A DNA stretch of 64,000 nt from CAVPOO01 sp963707015 (GCA_963707015.1 CAVPOO010000015.1:459866-523865); one strand, 5' to 3'; counted from the first letter of the stretch, positions 34,515-43,048 are shown. Numbers and translations are program-made. Notes: generated by a model from the sequence alone, not told the origin.

Positions 34515-35107
34515 ACAGGGATAAGCCGCAGCAGGCCAACGCCCGGATCGTGCGCCGCCTGCTGTTTGTCGTGGTTGGCATGTTTGGCTTCGGCTTTGCC
34601 ATGGTGCCGCTGTACAACGTGTTCTGCGATATAACAGGACTCAACGGGAAGACAAATTCCAGTGCGGCGACTGTGCCGAACCTGCAGATCGATGAGGACC
34701 GTACGGTGACAGTCGAGTTCCTGGCCTCTGTAAACGAGAATCTGGCCTGGGATTTTGCGTCGCAGGTCGCCAAGCTGCAGGTCCATCCAGGAAAGCCGTA
34801 TACCGTCAGCTATTCGGCAAGGAACCGCGCCGACCATGCCGTTGTGGGCCACGCTGTTCCCAGCGTGGCCCCAGGGTCTGCCGCAGAGCACTTTAAAAAG
34901 ACCGAGTGTTTCTGTTTTACCGATCAGTTGTTTCAGCCGGGCGAGCGCCGCGACATGCCGGTGACTTTTGTGATCGACCCGGACCTGCCCGAAAAGGTGG
35001 AGGTCGTGACCTTGTCCTACACCTTCTTCGATACCGGCAAGCTGGCCACGGTCGCGACAGCCCCCGGGCTGGAGGATATCGGGCCTGTGCCCGAAAAGGG
35101 CCAATAA
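34511..35107 (+). CDS. ctaG: Cytochrome c oxidase assembly protein CtaG (Cox11)
   Basis: Cox11 delivers copper to the CuB site of subunit I. The 198-residue protein has an N-terminal cytoplasmic stretch, one membrane helix at about 20-40 (LLFVVVGMFGFGFAMVPLYN), and a periplasmic immunoglobulin-like domain with the copper-binding CFCF motif in ECFCFTDQLFQPGE. The start is ATG 34511, overlapping the small upstream gene. ctaE follows after 53 bp. Confidence 0.95.
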   Translation: MNRDKPQQANARIVRRLLFVVVGMFGFGFAMVPLYNVFCDITGLNGKTNSSAATVPNLQIDEDRTVTVEFLASVNENLAWDFASQVAKLQVHPGKPYTVSYSARNRADHAVVGHAVPSVAPGSAAEHFKKTECFCFTDQLFQPGERRDMPVTFVIDPDLPEKVEVVTLSYTFFDTGKLATVATAPGLEDIGPVPEKGQ

Positions 35108-35160
35108 GTCTGGCGGTACGGAATCAATAAGGAATACGACACCGAAAAGAGGAATATGGT

Positions 35161-36030
35161 ATGACGCATGCAAACGGAGGTTATTACATTCCCCACGGCA
35201 GTCACTGGCCCATGGTCGGTTCCGTGGGGCTGATCACTATGCTGGGTGGTTTCGCGGCGGCGCTGAACGGATCGGAGTCCGCATGGACGGTTATGGCCGT
35301 CGGCTTGGCCATCATCCTGTTCATGATGTTGGGCTGGTTTGGCACGGTCATCCGGGAGAGTGAGGCCGGGACCTACAATATGCAGGTTGACCGCTCCTTC
35401 CGGTGGGGCATGAGCTGGTTCATTTTCTCCGAGGTGATGTTTTTCGCGGCGTTTTTCGGGGCGCTGTTTTATGCCCGTATCTTCTCGATTCCGTGGCTCG
35501 GTGGTGAGGCGCTCTCGAACGCAGCAACCCATGCCTTGTTGTGGCCCGGCTTTGAAGCGACCTGGCCGACCAACGGTCCGGCAGACGCGGGGGGTGCCTT
35601 TGGGATTCTGGATCCCTGGCATATCCCGGCACTGAACACCCTGTTGCTGCTGTCCAGCGGTGTGACGGTAACCTTTGCCCACTGGGCGCTCAAGCAGAAC
35701 AAGCGGGGACCGCTGGTGCTGTGGATGCTCGCCACGATCGCCCTGGGTGCAACCTTCCTGGGATTCCAGGCATACGAATATGGTGAGGCCTATACGCACT
35801 ACAATCTGACGCTGGAATCGGGCATTTATGGCTCCACCTTTTTCATGCTGACCGGCTTTCACGGGCTGCACGTGACGATGGGTACCATCATGCTCACGGT
35901 AATCATGTTGCGCTGCGCCAGGGGCCATTTTACGCCGGACCGGCATTTCGCCTTCGAGGGAGTGGCCTGGTACTGGCACTTCGTTGACGTGGTCTGGCTG
36001 GGACTCTTTATCTTCGTTTACATTCTGTAA
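35161..36030 (+). CDS. ctaE: Cytochrome c oxidase subunit III
   Basis: The 289-residue subunit III has seven predicted membrane helices. Family segments are YYIPHGSHWPMVGS at the N-terminus, SWFIFSEVMFFAAFFGALFY, QAYEYGEAYTHYNLT, TGFHGLHVTMG and the terminal VAWYWHFVDVVWLGLF. It stabilises the oxidase and its proton uptake rather than carrying redox centres. A strong terminator 23 bp downstream ends the ctaC-to-ctaE transcription unit. Confidence 0.96.
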   Translation: MTHANGGYYIPHGSHWPMVGSVGLITMLGGFAAALNGSESAWTVMAVGLAIILFMMLGWFGTVIRESEAGTYNMQVDRSFRWGMSWFIFSEVMFFAAFFGALFYARIFSIPWLGGEALSNAATHALLWPGFEATWPTNGPADAGGAFGILDPWHIPALNTLLLLSSGVTVTFAHWALKQNKRGPLVLWMLATIALGATFLGFQAYEYGEAYTHYNLTLESGIYGSTFFMLTGFHGLHVTMGTIMLTVIMLRCARGHFTPDRHFAFEGVAWYWHFVDVVWLGLFIFVYIL

Positions 36031-36053
36031 CGAAAAACCCGGGAAAAGAACAA

Positions 36054-36081
36054 GGCGCTGCCCATGGCAGCGCCTTTTTTT
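36054..36081 (+). terminator. Intrinsic terminator after ctaE
   Basis: GGCGCTGCC and GGCAGCGCC form a perfect 9-bp stem with a 3-nt loop, followed by seven T residues (36075-36081). This is a textbook rho-independent terminator. Confidence 0.95.
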
Positions 36082-36246
36082 GTCAATGTGAGCGGCCTTC
36101 AATGACCGGTGTTGCGGTCATCAACACCACAAGGGGAGCGTCCAGAGCAGGCTGATGCCGGCATCCCGGTGGGCCCGGCTGGGGAAACCTGTTGCCTGCT
36201 GCTGGAGCCGCGAGGGAGCGTTGAACGAGCCCGTACGCTTTCAACG

Positions 36247-36387
36247 TGATAATGACGGATGCCGACAAATCAGGCTGAGCACCAGTATTTCTATATGGCC
36301 ACGGAATCCACGGAAGGACACGGAAAAAAATCTAATGCGTGTTCGTACTTTCCGTGTTTTTCGTGGCCATAACATTCGTCATTATCA
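36247..36387. repeat. 141-bp palindromic (MITE-like) repeat element
   Basis: The ends TGATAATGACGGATG (36247-36261) and CATTCGTCATTATCA (36373-36387) are inverted repeats with 14 of 15 matches. Inside, a second inverted pair starts with ATGGCCACG on the left (about 36294) and CGTGGCCAT on the right (36362-36370), extending imperfectly through CACGGAA units. The left arm carries three near-tandem CACGGAA units and about 30 extra bases. No open frame lies inside. The structure is that of a short non-autonomous palindromic element. No target duplication is obvious. Confidence 0.7.
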
Positions 36388-36399
36388 GATTGGAGAAGC

Positions 36400-36412
36400 G
36401 ACAGGCTCCTAG
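36400..36412 (-). repeat. Copy 4 (partial) of the CTAG-headed repeat
   Basis: On the minus strand the 13 bases CTAGGAGCCTGTC match the head of the repeat at 54419. The remainder of the unit is not conserved here. The TAG is the stop codon of the DUF2909 gene, as it is for neighbours of the other copies. Confidence 0.6.
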
Positions 36413-36657
36413 TTGGCGGAAACTTGCCCGGACCGCGCGGCCGAGGGCTGCGGGTAGATGCCATGGGGCTTTACCAGTCCCATGGCGTAGCCCAGCATCA
36501 GCAGCGCAAACAGCGAGACCGAGAGGGCGATCCGTACCGTGAGGGCCTTGACGGTGCGGGTCGACTGGCCATGGTCCTTGACCAGAAACACGAGGCCACT
36601 GGCAAGACTGCCTACGATAGCCAGCAGGACCAGGACGATGAGTACCTTAATGATCAT
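36409..36657 (-). CDS. DUF2909 twin-helix membrane protein
   Basis: An 82-residue protein with two membrane helices: MIIKVLIVLVLLAIVGSLAS with its continuation, and IALSVSLFALLMLGYAMG. It matches the DUF2909 family found beside subunit III and SURF1 in proteobacterial cox clusters. The function is unknown but presumably related to oxidase assembly. I chose ATG 36657; a longer reading frame to 36720 adds a non-hydrophobic, unsupported extension. It is divergent from SURF1 and convergent with ctaE. Its TAG stop belongs to the repeat at 36400-36412. Confidence 0.85.
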   Translation of the reverse strand: MIIKVLIVLVLLAIVGSLASGLVFLVKDHGQSTRTVKALTVRIALSVSLFALLMLGYAMGLVKPHGIYPQPSAARSGQVSAN

Positions 36658-36764
36658 GGGTAATATAGCCGGACGGGTGGACGCAGCCAGTATAGCCGAG
36701 CCACCGCCTGTCCGCGACACCTGCGTCGTCAGCGCTGGCGGTATGGGCTAAACTCCGTGGCCCT

Positions 36765-37517
36765 ATGCGGATTCCCAGCCTGAAATTCTCGCCACCCTTC
36801 TGGCCCACGGTCGGGATGCTGTGCATGTTCGTCCTTCTGGCCGGGCTCGGCCTGTGGCAACTGGACCGGGCCGAGCAGAAACGCCAGTTGCTGGACCGCT
36901 ATGAGGTCAAGGCAGGTACGGAGCGGATCCGCCTGGGAGGGCGGATGGAGGTAGACAGTGCATTGCGCTATCAGCCCGCGGAGGTTCAAGGTGTCATGGA
37001 TACCACCCATCAATTCCTTCTGGACAACAAGGTGGATCAGGGGCGTGTTGGCTACCATGTGCTGACACCCGTGAGAATTGCCCACAGCCGCTCGGCGGTG
37101 TTGGTCAATCGTGGCTGGGTGCCTCTGGGTGCCACACGCCAGCAGCTGCCGGAGCTTCCCGCACCGGCGGGCAGCGTGGCGTTGACGGGGATCCTGGACA
37201 TTCCACCCGACAAGGTGTTCGTCCTGGGTGAGGGCGAGGACCGTGACCCCGGTTGGCCCAAAGTGCTGCAGCGAATCCGCCTGGATCTGCAGCAGACTCA
37301 GCTCGGTTACCCTTTGCTGCCGGTTGTTCTGCTGCTGGACCCTGAGCAGCCGTATGGCTTTGCCCGGGACTGGCGACCGGTTGTCTTTGGACCGGAGCGG
37401 CACGTGGGTTATGCCTTTCAGTGGTTTTCCCTCGCTACCGCCCTGGTGATCATCTACCTGGTTCTGAATACCCGGCGTGTGGCCGGCGGGAATCCACCTG
37501 CGGGGCCACCACAGTGA
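36765..37517 (+). CDS. SURF1 family cytochrome oxidase assembly protein
   Basis: A 250-residue membrane protein with helices at each end (FWPTVGMLCMFVLLAGLGLW near residue 15 and the C-terminal YAFQWFSLATALVIIYLVL), enclosing a soluble periplasmic domain. Conserved stretches are LGLWQLDRAEQK, LLDNKVDQGRVGYHVLTP and ILVNRGWVP-like VLVNRGWVPLG. SURF1 assists haem A insertion into subunit I. The GTG of the next gene overlaps its stop (37514-37517). Confidence 0.93.
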   Translation: MRIPSLKFSPPFWPTVGMLCMFVLLAGLGLWQLDRAEQKRQLLDRYEVKAGTERIRLGGRMEVDSALRYQPAEVQGVMDTTHQFLLDNKVDQGRVGYHVLTPVRIAHSRSAVLVNRGWVPLGATRQQLPELPAPAGSVALTGILDIPPDKVFVLGEGEDRDPGWPKVLQRIRLDLQQTQLGYPLLPVVLLLDPEQPYGFARDWRPVVFGPERHVGYAFQWFSLATALVIIYLVLNTRRVAGGNPPAGPPQ

Positions 37518-38134
37518 CAGATCGCAAATCTGGCATCGCGGGCGGGCGCTGGGCGCTGCTTCTGATTTTCATGCTGTTTCTGCTGCCGGTTGTTGCGGCC
37601 TGGATTATGAATTTCGGCTCCGGGGGCTGGAAGCCCGAGCAGACGACCAATTATGGCCAGCTCGTCACGCCGGCACGGCCCTTGCCGGCCGCCGCGCTGG
37701 CGGGGCCTGGGGGAGATCATCTGCCGGGAGATTTTCTCAAGCAGAAATGGACGCTGGTTTACCTCCACTCGGGCAGCTGCACGGACCCCTGCCAGCAGAA
37801 TCTCTACAAGATGCGCCAGGTGCGCCTGGCCCAGGGCAAGAATCTCGACCGTGTGCAACGCCTGCTGGTCGTGGCTGAGCGCCGCGCCGATGCGCTTGAC
37901 AAGGAACTCCAGGCGGCCTGGCCGGGCCTGGTCATCGCCCAGCCTGTGGGTGAAGGCGCGGCTCAGTTTCTGGAGCAGTTCCGGTTGCGCACGGATGAGC
38001 CACCCGCAGCCAGGGAACGTATCTATCTTGTCGATCCGTATGGAAATCTTATGATGAGCTACGAGGCGAATGCCGAGCCGGGCGGGATGCTCAAGGACCT
38101 GGAACACCTGCTCAAGTGGTCTTCCGGGGACTGA
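37514..38134 (+). CDS. Sco-like thioredoxin-fold protein of the oxidase cluster
   Basis: A 206-residue membrane-anchored protein. One helix (WALLLIFMLFLLPVVAAWIM) near residue 12 precedes a periplasmic domain with WTLVYLHSGSCTDPCQQNLY. The C-x3-C arrangement fits the Sco/SenC fold, which handles copper for the CuA site. The rest of the Sco signature is weak, so function is inferred from this motif and from its place between SURF1 and haem O synthase. Equivalent genes occur at this position in pseudomonads. The start is GTG 37514, overlapping the SURF1 stop. Confidence 0.8.
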   Translation: MTDRKSGIAGGRWALLLIFMLFLLPVVAAWIMNFGSGGWKPEQTTNYGQLVTPARPLPAAALAGPGGDHLPGDFLKQKWTLVYLHSGSCTDPCQQNLYKMRQVRLAQGKNLDRVQRLLVVAERRADALDKELQAAWPGLVIAQPVGEGAAQFLEQFRLRTDEPPAARERIYLVDPYGNLMMSYEANAEPGGMLKDLEHLLKWSSGD

Positions 38135-38172
38135 ACTGCCACGTATCCGGGATACAATGGGTGAGTTCACCG

Positions 38173-39093
38173 ATGGGAGAGCATATCGCTTTGGTAACGA
38201 CAGCTGCGCATAGCCGCATGGCCCACTGGCGCGACTACCTTGCACTGTGCAAGCTCAAGGTCGTGGCGCTCATCGTGTTTACCGCCGTCGTCGGAATGTT
38301 CCTCGCGACACCGGGCATGGTGCCGCTGGGGGCGCTTGTTTTCGGGACACTGGGCATCGGTCTCGCGGCAGCCTCAGCCGCGGCCATCAACCATGTCGTT
38401 GACTCGGGGGTTGATGCGCGGATGGCGCGGACCCGTAACAGGCCACTGCCAACCGGGCAGCTGAATTCCCGTAACAGCCTCGTGTTCGCGCTGTCTCTCG
38501 GTGCGCTGGCCATGATCATCCTGGTCGTCTTTGTGAACACCCTGACGGCGCTACTCACCTTTACCTCGCTGATCGGTTACGCGGTGATCTATACCATGTA
38601 TCTGAAGCGCGCCACGCCCCAGAACATCGTGATCGGCGGCGCGGCGGGTGCGGCGCCGCCGGTCCTGGGCTGGACGGCGGTCACCGGGCAACTGGATCCG
38701 CATGCGCTCTTGTTGTTTCTGATCATCTTTACCTGGACGCCACCGCACTTCTGGGCTCTGGCGATTCATCGCCGGGCCGAATATGCGGACGTCGACATTC
38801 CCATGCTGCCGGTAACCCATGGGGTTCCCTTTACCCGTCTGCAGGTTCTGCTCTACACGATTCTGTTGCTGGTGGTCAGTGTCCTGCCCTTTGTGACCCA
38901 CATGAGCGGCCTGCTGTACCTGGTCGGGGCACTGCTGCTCGGCGCCGGCTTTCTTCGCTACGCCCTGCGACTCATGCGCACCGACACCATCGCCATGAAG
39001 ACCTTCGGCTATTCCATTGTCTACCTGATGGGTATCTTTGCCCTGTTGCTCGTCGATCACTATGTGCCGGCAATCCAGGCACATCTGTTCTGA
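38173..39093 (+). CDS. ctaB: Protohaem IX farnesyltransferase (haem O synthase)
   Basis: CtaB/CyoE farnesylates haem b to haem O, the precursor of haem A. The 306-residue protein of the UbiA superfamily has about eight membrane helices. Its Asp-rich site is in AAINHVVDSGVDARMARTRN, with RPLPTGQL following; the second motif is IHRRAEYADVDIPMLPVTHG. The start ATG 38173 follows GGGTGAG by 7 nt; a GTG at 38161 is an alternative. The haem A synthase gene ctaA, expected just upstream in related clusters, is absent. Confidence 0.95.
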   Translation: MGEHIALVTTAAHSRMAHWRDYLALCKLKVVALIVFTAVVGMFLATPGMVPLGALVFGTLGIGLAAASAAAINHVVDSGVDARMARTRNRPLPTGQLNSRNSLVFALSLGALAMIILVVFVNTLTALLTFTSLIGYAVIYTMYLKRATPQNIVIGGAAGAAPPVLGWTAVTGQLDPHALLLFLIIFTWTPPHFWALAIHRRAEYADVDIPMLPVTHGVPFTRLQVLLYTILLLVVSVLPFVTHMSGLLYLVGALLLGAGFLRYALRLMRTDTIAMKTFGYSIVYLMGIFALLLVDHYVPAIQAHLF

Positions 39094-39177
39094 TTCAGTC
39101 GACTCGTGCAGCTTTGAAGCGCGTGTGTGGCCGGCGGTGCACGTTCGCGACGAACTGGGGGAACCTTGAGCTCGGCC

Positions 39178-41625
39178 ATGTCGGAACGACCAAACCAGCC
39201 GGCTGATCAGGCAAACTGCTTCCACTGCGGTCTCCCGGTTCCGCAGGCCAGTCGCTATGTGGTTGATATTGACGGGGAGAGTCGGCCGATGTGTTGTCCG
39301 GGCTGCAAGGCCGTCGCCGAGGCGATTGTTAATGCCGGCTTAACGGAATTTTACCGTTACCGCACCCAGGCATCGCCCACGGCCCAGGAACTGGTGCCCC
39401 AGGCCCTGCGGGACATGGCGCTGTTCGACCGCCCCGATCTGCAAAAAACCTTCGTCACGGTCGATCCGGAAAACCGCTGCGAGGCATCGCTCATCCTCGA
39501 GGGGATTGTGTGCGCCGCCTGCGTCTGGTTGAACGAGCGTCACGTCGGCGCATTGCCCGGTGTCCTGGAGTTCCACGTCAACTACACGACCCACCGGGCG
39601 CACGTGAAGTGGGATGCAAGCCGGATTCAGCTCAGCGACATCCTCCGCGCCATCGCCTCAATCGGTTACATTGCACACCCCTTTGATGCGAGTCGCCAGC
39701 AGGAGGTGTACCGGCGTGAACGCCACCAGGCCCTGCGGCGCATTGCCGTTGCCGGTCTGGGCATGATGCAGGTCATGATTCTCGCCGTGGCGCTGTACGC
39801 GGGGGCCTACCAGGGCATGGATGCGGATCTGCGCAACTTCCTGCGCGGCGTCAGTCTTTTTATTGCCGTTTTTGTGGTTTTCTATGCGGCACGGCCCTTC
39901 TTTCAAAGTGCCTGGCGTGATCTGCGGCATCGGCGACTGGGGATGGACGTGCCGGTGTCGCTCGCCATCGGGGCCGCCTTCGTGGCAAGCCTCTGGGCGA
40001 CGGTGCGTGGTGCCGGGGAGGTGTATTTCGACTCGGTCAGCATGTTCACTTTCTTTCTCCTGACCGGGCGGTTCCTGGAAATGGGCGCGCGGCACCGTGC
40101 CGGCCGGGCGACCGAGGAACTGGTACGCCTGTTGCCGGCAACGGCCACCCGGATCACCGGCCGGGGTGATGAGCGCGTTCCGGTCGCTGATCTGGTTCCC
40201 GGGGATCTGGTCCGCATCACACCGGGTGAATCCGTGCCGGCCGACGGCAAGGTCGTTGAAGGGCTGAGCTCGGTCGACGAGGCCCTGCTGACCGGCGAGA
40301 GCGTGCCCCTGGCGCGGCGACCCGGCGATCAACTCGTGGGCGGCACAGTGAATACCGAAAGCCCGCTGGTCATGGAGGTCGAGCGGGTGGGGGAGGACAC
40401 CGTGCTGTCAGCCATCCAGCGCCTGCTGGACCGTGCCCAGTCGGAAAAGCCGGCGCTGGCCCAGCTTGCCGATCGCGTGGCGGGGTGGTTTGTTGTCGCG
40501 CTGCTCGTGCTGGCGGCCGCTGTTGCCTGGTACTGGTGGCAGACGGATCCGGGTCGCGCCTTTCCTATCACCTTGTCGGTGCTGGTCGTTACCTGCCCTT
40601 GCGCGCTGTCGCTGGCAACGCCGGTTGCCCTGACCGCGGCGACGGGGGCACTGGCACGCCTGGGGGTACTCACGACCCGCAGTTATGCGCTCGAAACCCT
40701 GGCCGGTGCGACGCACATCGTATTCGACAAGACCGGTACCCTCACGGAAGGCCGGCTGCGGCTAAGCGAGGTAAGGCGTCTCGGTCAGCTCACGCGCGAC
40801 CAGTGTCTGACGATCGCGGCAGCATTGGAGCAAGGCTCCGAACATCCGTTGGCACAGGCCCTGACCCGCGACAGGCAGGTGTCTCTCGTGGCAACTGACC
40901 TGCGAGCCCAGCCCGGTGATGGTATCGAGGGGCGGATCCAGGGAAATTACTACCGGCTCGGTACCCGTGACTTTGTTGCCGAGTTATCCGGCAGGGCCGT
41001 GGACACCAGCCTGGCCGATGCCGATGACGGCGCTACCCGCGTGGTGCTCGGCGACAAGCGCGGTCCCCTGGCAGTCTTTGTGCTGGAAGATCAGTTGCGC
41101 GCGGGCGCCAGGGAGGCCGTCGCGGGGCTGCGTGAGCTGGGTCTGCAGGTCGAGCTCCTGAGCGGTGACGGGCCGGCGCCGGTGCAGCGGGTTGCGGAGG
41201 CCCTCGGGATCGAGGTGGCCCGGTCGCGGATGCGACCGCAGGACAAGCTCGACCATATCAGGACACTGCAGCAGCGTGGTGCGGTTGTCGCGATGGTCGG
41301 GGATGGCGTTAACGATGCCCCGGTCCTGGCAGGCGCGCAGGTGTCGCTGGCCATGGGCAGTGGCACCCAGCTGGCCGCGGCTTCGGCGGATATGACGCTG
41401 CTGTCTGAGCAGTTGCAGCCTCTGGTAATGGCCGTGCGCAAGGCGCGAAAATCCCTGACGGTGATCCGCCAGAACCTCGCCTGGGCGGTGCTGTATAATG
41501 TCATTGCCGTGCCGCTGGCGAGTCGCGGCTGGATCGCGCCCTGGATGGCGGCGATCGGGATGTCGACCAGCTCCCTCATCGTGGTATTGAATTCCCTGCG
41601 ACTGCGGGACCGGTCTGGCAAGTAG
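39178..41625 (+). CDS. ccoI: Cu-translocating P-type ATPase CcoI/FixI
   Basis: An 815-residue P1B-type ATPase that exports copper for assembly of cbb3-type oxidases. N-terminal Cys motifs CFHCGLPVP (about 13-16) and CCPGCKAV are typical of CcoI, then a heavy-metal domain with GIVCAACVWLNERHVG near 111. Eight membrane helices follow. The ion motif TCPCALSLATPVAL lies near 472, the phosphorylation site DKTGTLTEG near 517, SEHPLAQAL is the P1B histidine segment, and GDGVNDAPVL is the hinge. ATG 39178 is preferred; a TTG four codons upstream is possible. ccoS follows, but ccoNOPQ and ccoG are not in the window. Confidence 0.93.
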   Translation: MSERPNQPADQANCFHCGLPVPQASRYVVDIDGESRPMCCPGCKAVAEAIVNAGLTEFYRYRTQASPTAQELVPQALRDMALFDRPDLQKTFVTVDPENRCEASLILEGIVCAACVWLNERHVGALPGVLEFHVNYTTHRAHVKWDASRIQLSDILRAIASIGYIAHPFDASRQQEVYRRERHQALRRIAVAGLGMMQVMILAVALYAGAYQGMDADLRNFLRGVSLFIAVFVVFYAARPFFQSAWRDLRHRRLGMDVPVSLAIGAAFVASLWATVRGAGEVYFDSVSMFTFFLLTGRFLEMGARHRAGRATEELVRLLPATATRITGRGDERVPVADLVPGDLVRITPGESVPADGKVVEGLSSVDEALLTGESVPLARRPGDQLVGGTVNTESPLVMEVERVGEDTVLSAIQRLLDRAQSEKPALAQLADRVAGWFVVALLVLAAAVAWYWWQTDPGRAFPITLSVLVVTCPCALSLATPVALTAATGALARLGVLTTRSYALETLAGATHIVFDKTGTLTEGRLRLSEVRRLGQLTRDQCLTIAAALEQGSEHPLAQALTRDRQVSLVATDLRAQPGDGIEGRIQGNYYRLGTRDFVAELSGRAVDTSLADADDGATRVVLGDKRGPLAVFVLEDQLRAGAREAVAGLRELGLQVELLSGDGPAPVQRVAEALGIEVARSRMRPQDKLDHIRTLQQRGAVVAMVGDGVNDAPVLAGAQVSLAMGSGTQLAAASADMTLLSEQLQPLVMAVRKARKSLTVIRQNLAWAVLYNVIAVPLASRGWIAPWMAAIGMSTSSLIVVLNSLRLRDRSGK

Positions 41626-41776
41626 TCTGGAGCCTTTGCGGTCATTGAAATTCAGCACCCGGCGCCCGGCAGTCCCACGCTAAGCCAGCGGCGAAGCCGG
41701 TTGCAGACGCCGGGTTGCGACCCCTGAACAGCTGGCGCCAGCTGTCCGTGTAATCTGCATTCGAGGCAGCACCGTC

Positions 41777-41989
41777 ATGAACATACTTTACCTGCTGATT
41801 CCGCTCGCCCTGGTGCTGCTCGGCATCGCCATCTGGGCGTTTATGTGGGCCGTGCGCAGTGGTCAGTTCGACGATCTCGAGGGACCTGCCCACCGGATTC
41901 TGATGGATGACGATGACCCCCTCGTGCCGATGCATCCGCCGTCGGCGAACGATGAACCCGCCGGCGAGAGGCGTCGGGAAAAACCATAA
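41777..41989 (+). CDS. ccoS: Cbb3-type cytochrome oxidase assembly protein CcoS
   Basis: A 70-residue protein with a single N-terminal helix (ILYLLIPLALVLLGIAIWAF) and the conserved follow-on FMWAVRSGQFDDLEGPAHRI, diagnostic of CcoS. It is required for cofactor insertion into cbb3 oxidase. It lies 151 bp after ccoI. A bidirectional terminator begins immediately after its TAA. Confidence 0.93.
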   Translation: MNILYLLIPLALVLLGIAIWAFMWAVRSGQFDDLEGPAHRILMDDDDPLVPMHPPSANDEPAGERRREKP

Positions 41990-41990
41990 A

Positions 41991-42015
41991 AAAACGGCCT
42001 CTCAGAGGCCGTTTT
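41991..42015. terminator. Bidirectional intrinsic terminator between ccoS and rpoH
   Basis: AAAACGGCCTCT and AGAGGCCGTTTT form a perfect 12-bp arm pair around a single C, giving an A-run before and a T-run after the GC stem on either strand. It can end both ccoI-ccoS transcription and the convergent rpoH transcript. Confidence 0.93.
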
Positions 42016-42039
42016 CCTGTTTCATGTCAAGGGCCGGTT

Positions 42040-42909
42040 TCAGGCTGCCATCGTCGCCTGCAGCTTCTGCATGGCGCTCTTTTCGATCTGGCGGATACGT
42101 TCCGCCGTAACCCCGAAACGGTCGGCCAGGTCCTGCAAGGTGGTTTTTTCCTCCGCAAGCCACCGTTGCGCAAGGATGGTGCGGCTGCGCTCATCGAGCT
42201 GGTCCAGCGCCTTGTACAGCATCCGCGTGTTGTGCGCCTCCCAGTCACTGGTTTCCAGTGCCAGGGCCGGATCGGGGCGCTGGTCCTGAAGATAGGCGGC
42301 CGGGGCAAAGGACTTATGATCGTCCGCATCATCGTCGGCGCCGGGATCGAAGGCGATATCCTGGCCGCTCAAGCGGGATTCCATCTCGCGTACGGTCTCG
42401 GGTTTGACGCCGAGATCTTCAGCCACTGCGTCCACTTCCTCGGCCGTAAACCAGCCAAGGCGCTTCTTGGAGCTGCGCAGGTTGAAAAACAGCTTGCGCT
42501 GCGCCTTGGTGGTCGCAACCTTTACGATGCGCCAGTTCCGCAGGATGAATTCGTGGATTTCGGCGCGGATCCAGTGGACCGCAAACGACACCAGGCGCAC
42601 CCCTACCGCCGGATCAAAACGCTTGACTGCCTTCATCAGGCCGATGTTGCCTTCCTGAATCAGATCGCCGAGCGGCAGACCGTAGCCCTGATAGCTGCGC
42701 GCGACATAGACCACGAAGCGAAGGTGCGCCAGAATCAGGCGCCGCGCGGCGTCCAGATCATTGTCCTCTTGCAGACGGACCGCCAGCTCATGTTCTTCCT
42801 CTGCCGTCAATATGGGTACCGTATTGACGCCCTGGATATAGGCCGACAAGTCGCCCATCGGCAACGGCAGGGTAAGATCCGGATTGCCGGGGACTAGAGC
42901 CTTGCTCAT
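42040..42909 (-). CDS. rpoH: RNA polymerase sigma-32 factor
   Basis: RpoH directs transcription of heat-shock genes. The 289-residue product has the sigma-70 family regions 2 (GDLIQEGNIGLMKAVKRFDP), 3 and 4 (LDERSRTILAQRWL, then the helix-turn-helix LQDLADRFGVTAERIRQIEK). It also has the RpoH box QRKLFFNLR between regions 2 and 3, which is diagnostic of sigma-32. I chose ATG 42909 (MSKALVPGNPD), which has GGGGAGGA about 10 nt upstream; in-frame ATGs at 42936 and 42945 lack that support. A CIRCE element lies in the promoter region. Confidence 0.96.
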   Translation of the reverse strand: MSKALVPGNPDLTLPLPMGDLSAYIQGVNTVPILTAEEEHELAVRLQEDNDLDAARRLILAHLRFVVYVARSYQGYGLPLGDLIQEGNIGLMKAVKRFDPAVGVRLVSFAVHWIRAEIHEFILRNWRIVKVATTKAQRKLFFNLRSSKKRLGWFTAEEVDAVAEDLGVKPETVREMESRLSGQDIAFDPGADDDADDHKSFAPAAYLQDQRPDPALALETSDWEAHNTRMLYKALDQLDERSRTILAQRWLAEEKTTLQDLADRFGVTAERIRQIEKSAMQKLQATMAA

Positions 42910-42966
42910 ATCCGCGTGTCCTCCCCTCTCGTTCATACTAATCATAACCTCTTGGTTTGCGGAATT

Positions 42967-42993
42967 TTAGCACTCCTGAAGTTAGAGTGCCAG
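42967..42993. promoter_or_regulatory. CIRCE element (HrcA operator) in the rpoH promoter
   Basis: TTAGCACTC-N9-GAGTGCCAG matches the CIRCE consensus TTAGCACTC-N9-GAGTGCTAA at 16 of 18 arm positions. Read toward rpoH, the element overlaps a candidate -10 TAAAAT (42969-42964) and a -35-like CTGGCA 18 bp upstream, so HrcA bound here would block the promoter. It lies 58 bp before the rpoH start. hrcA itself is not in the window. Confidence 0.85.
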
Positions 42994-43048
42994 CAGGTGC
43001 AGAAGTTCCAGGGATTCCGATCTCTCTGGGGCACGTTTATGCCGGCGG

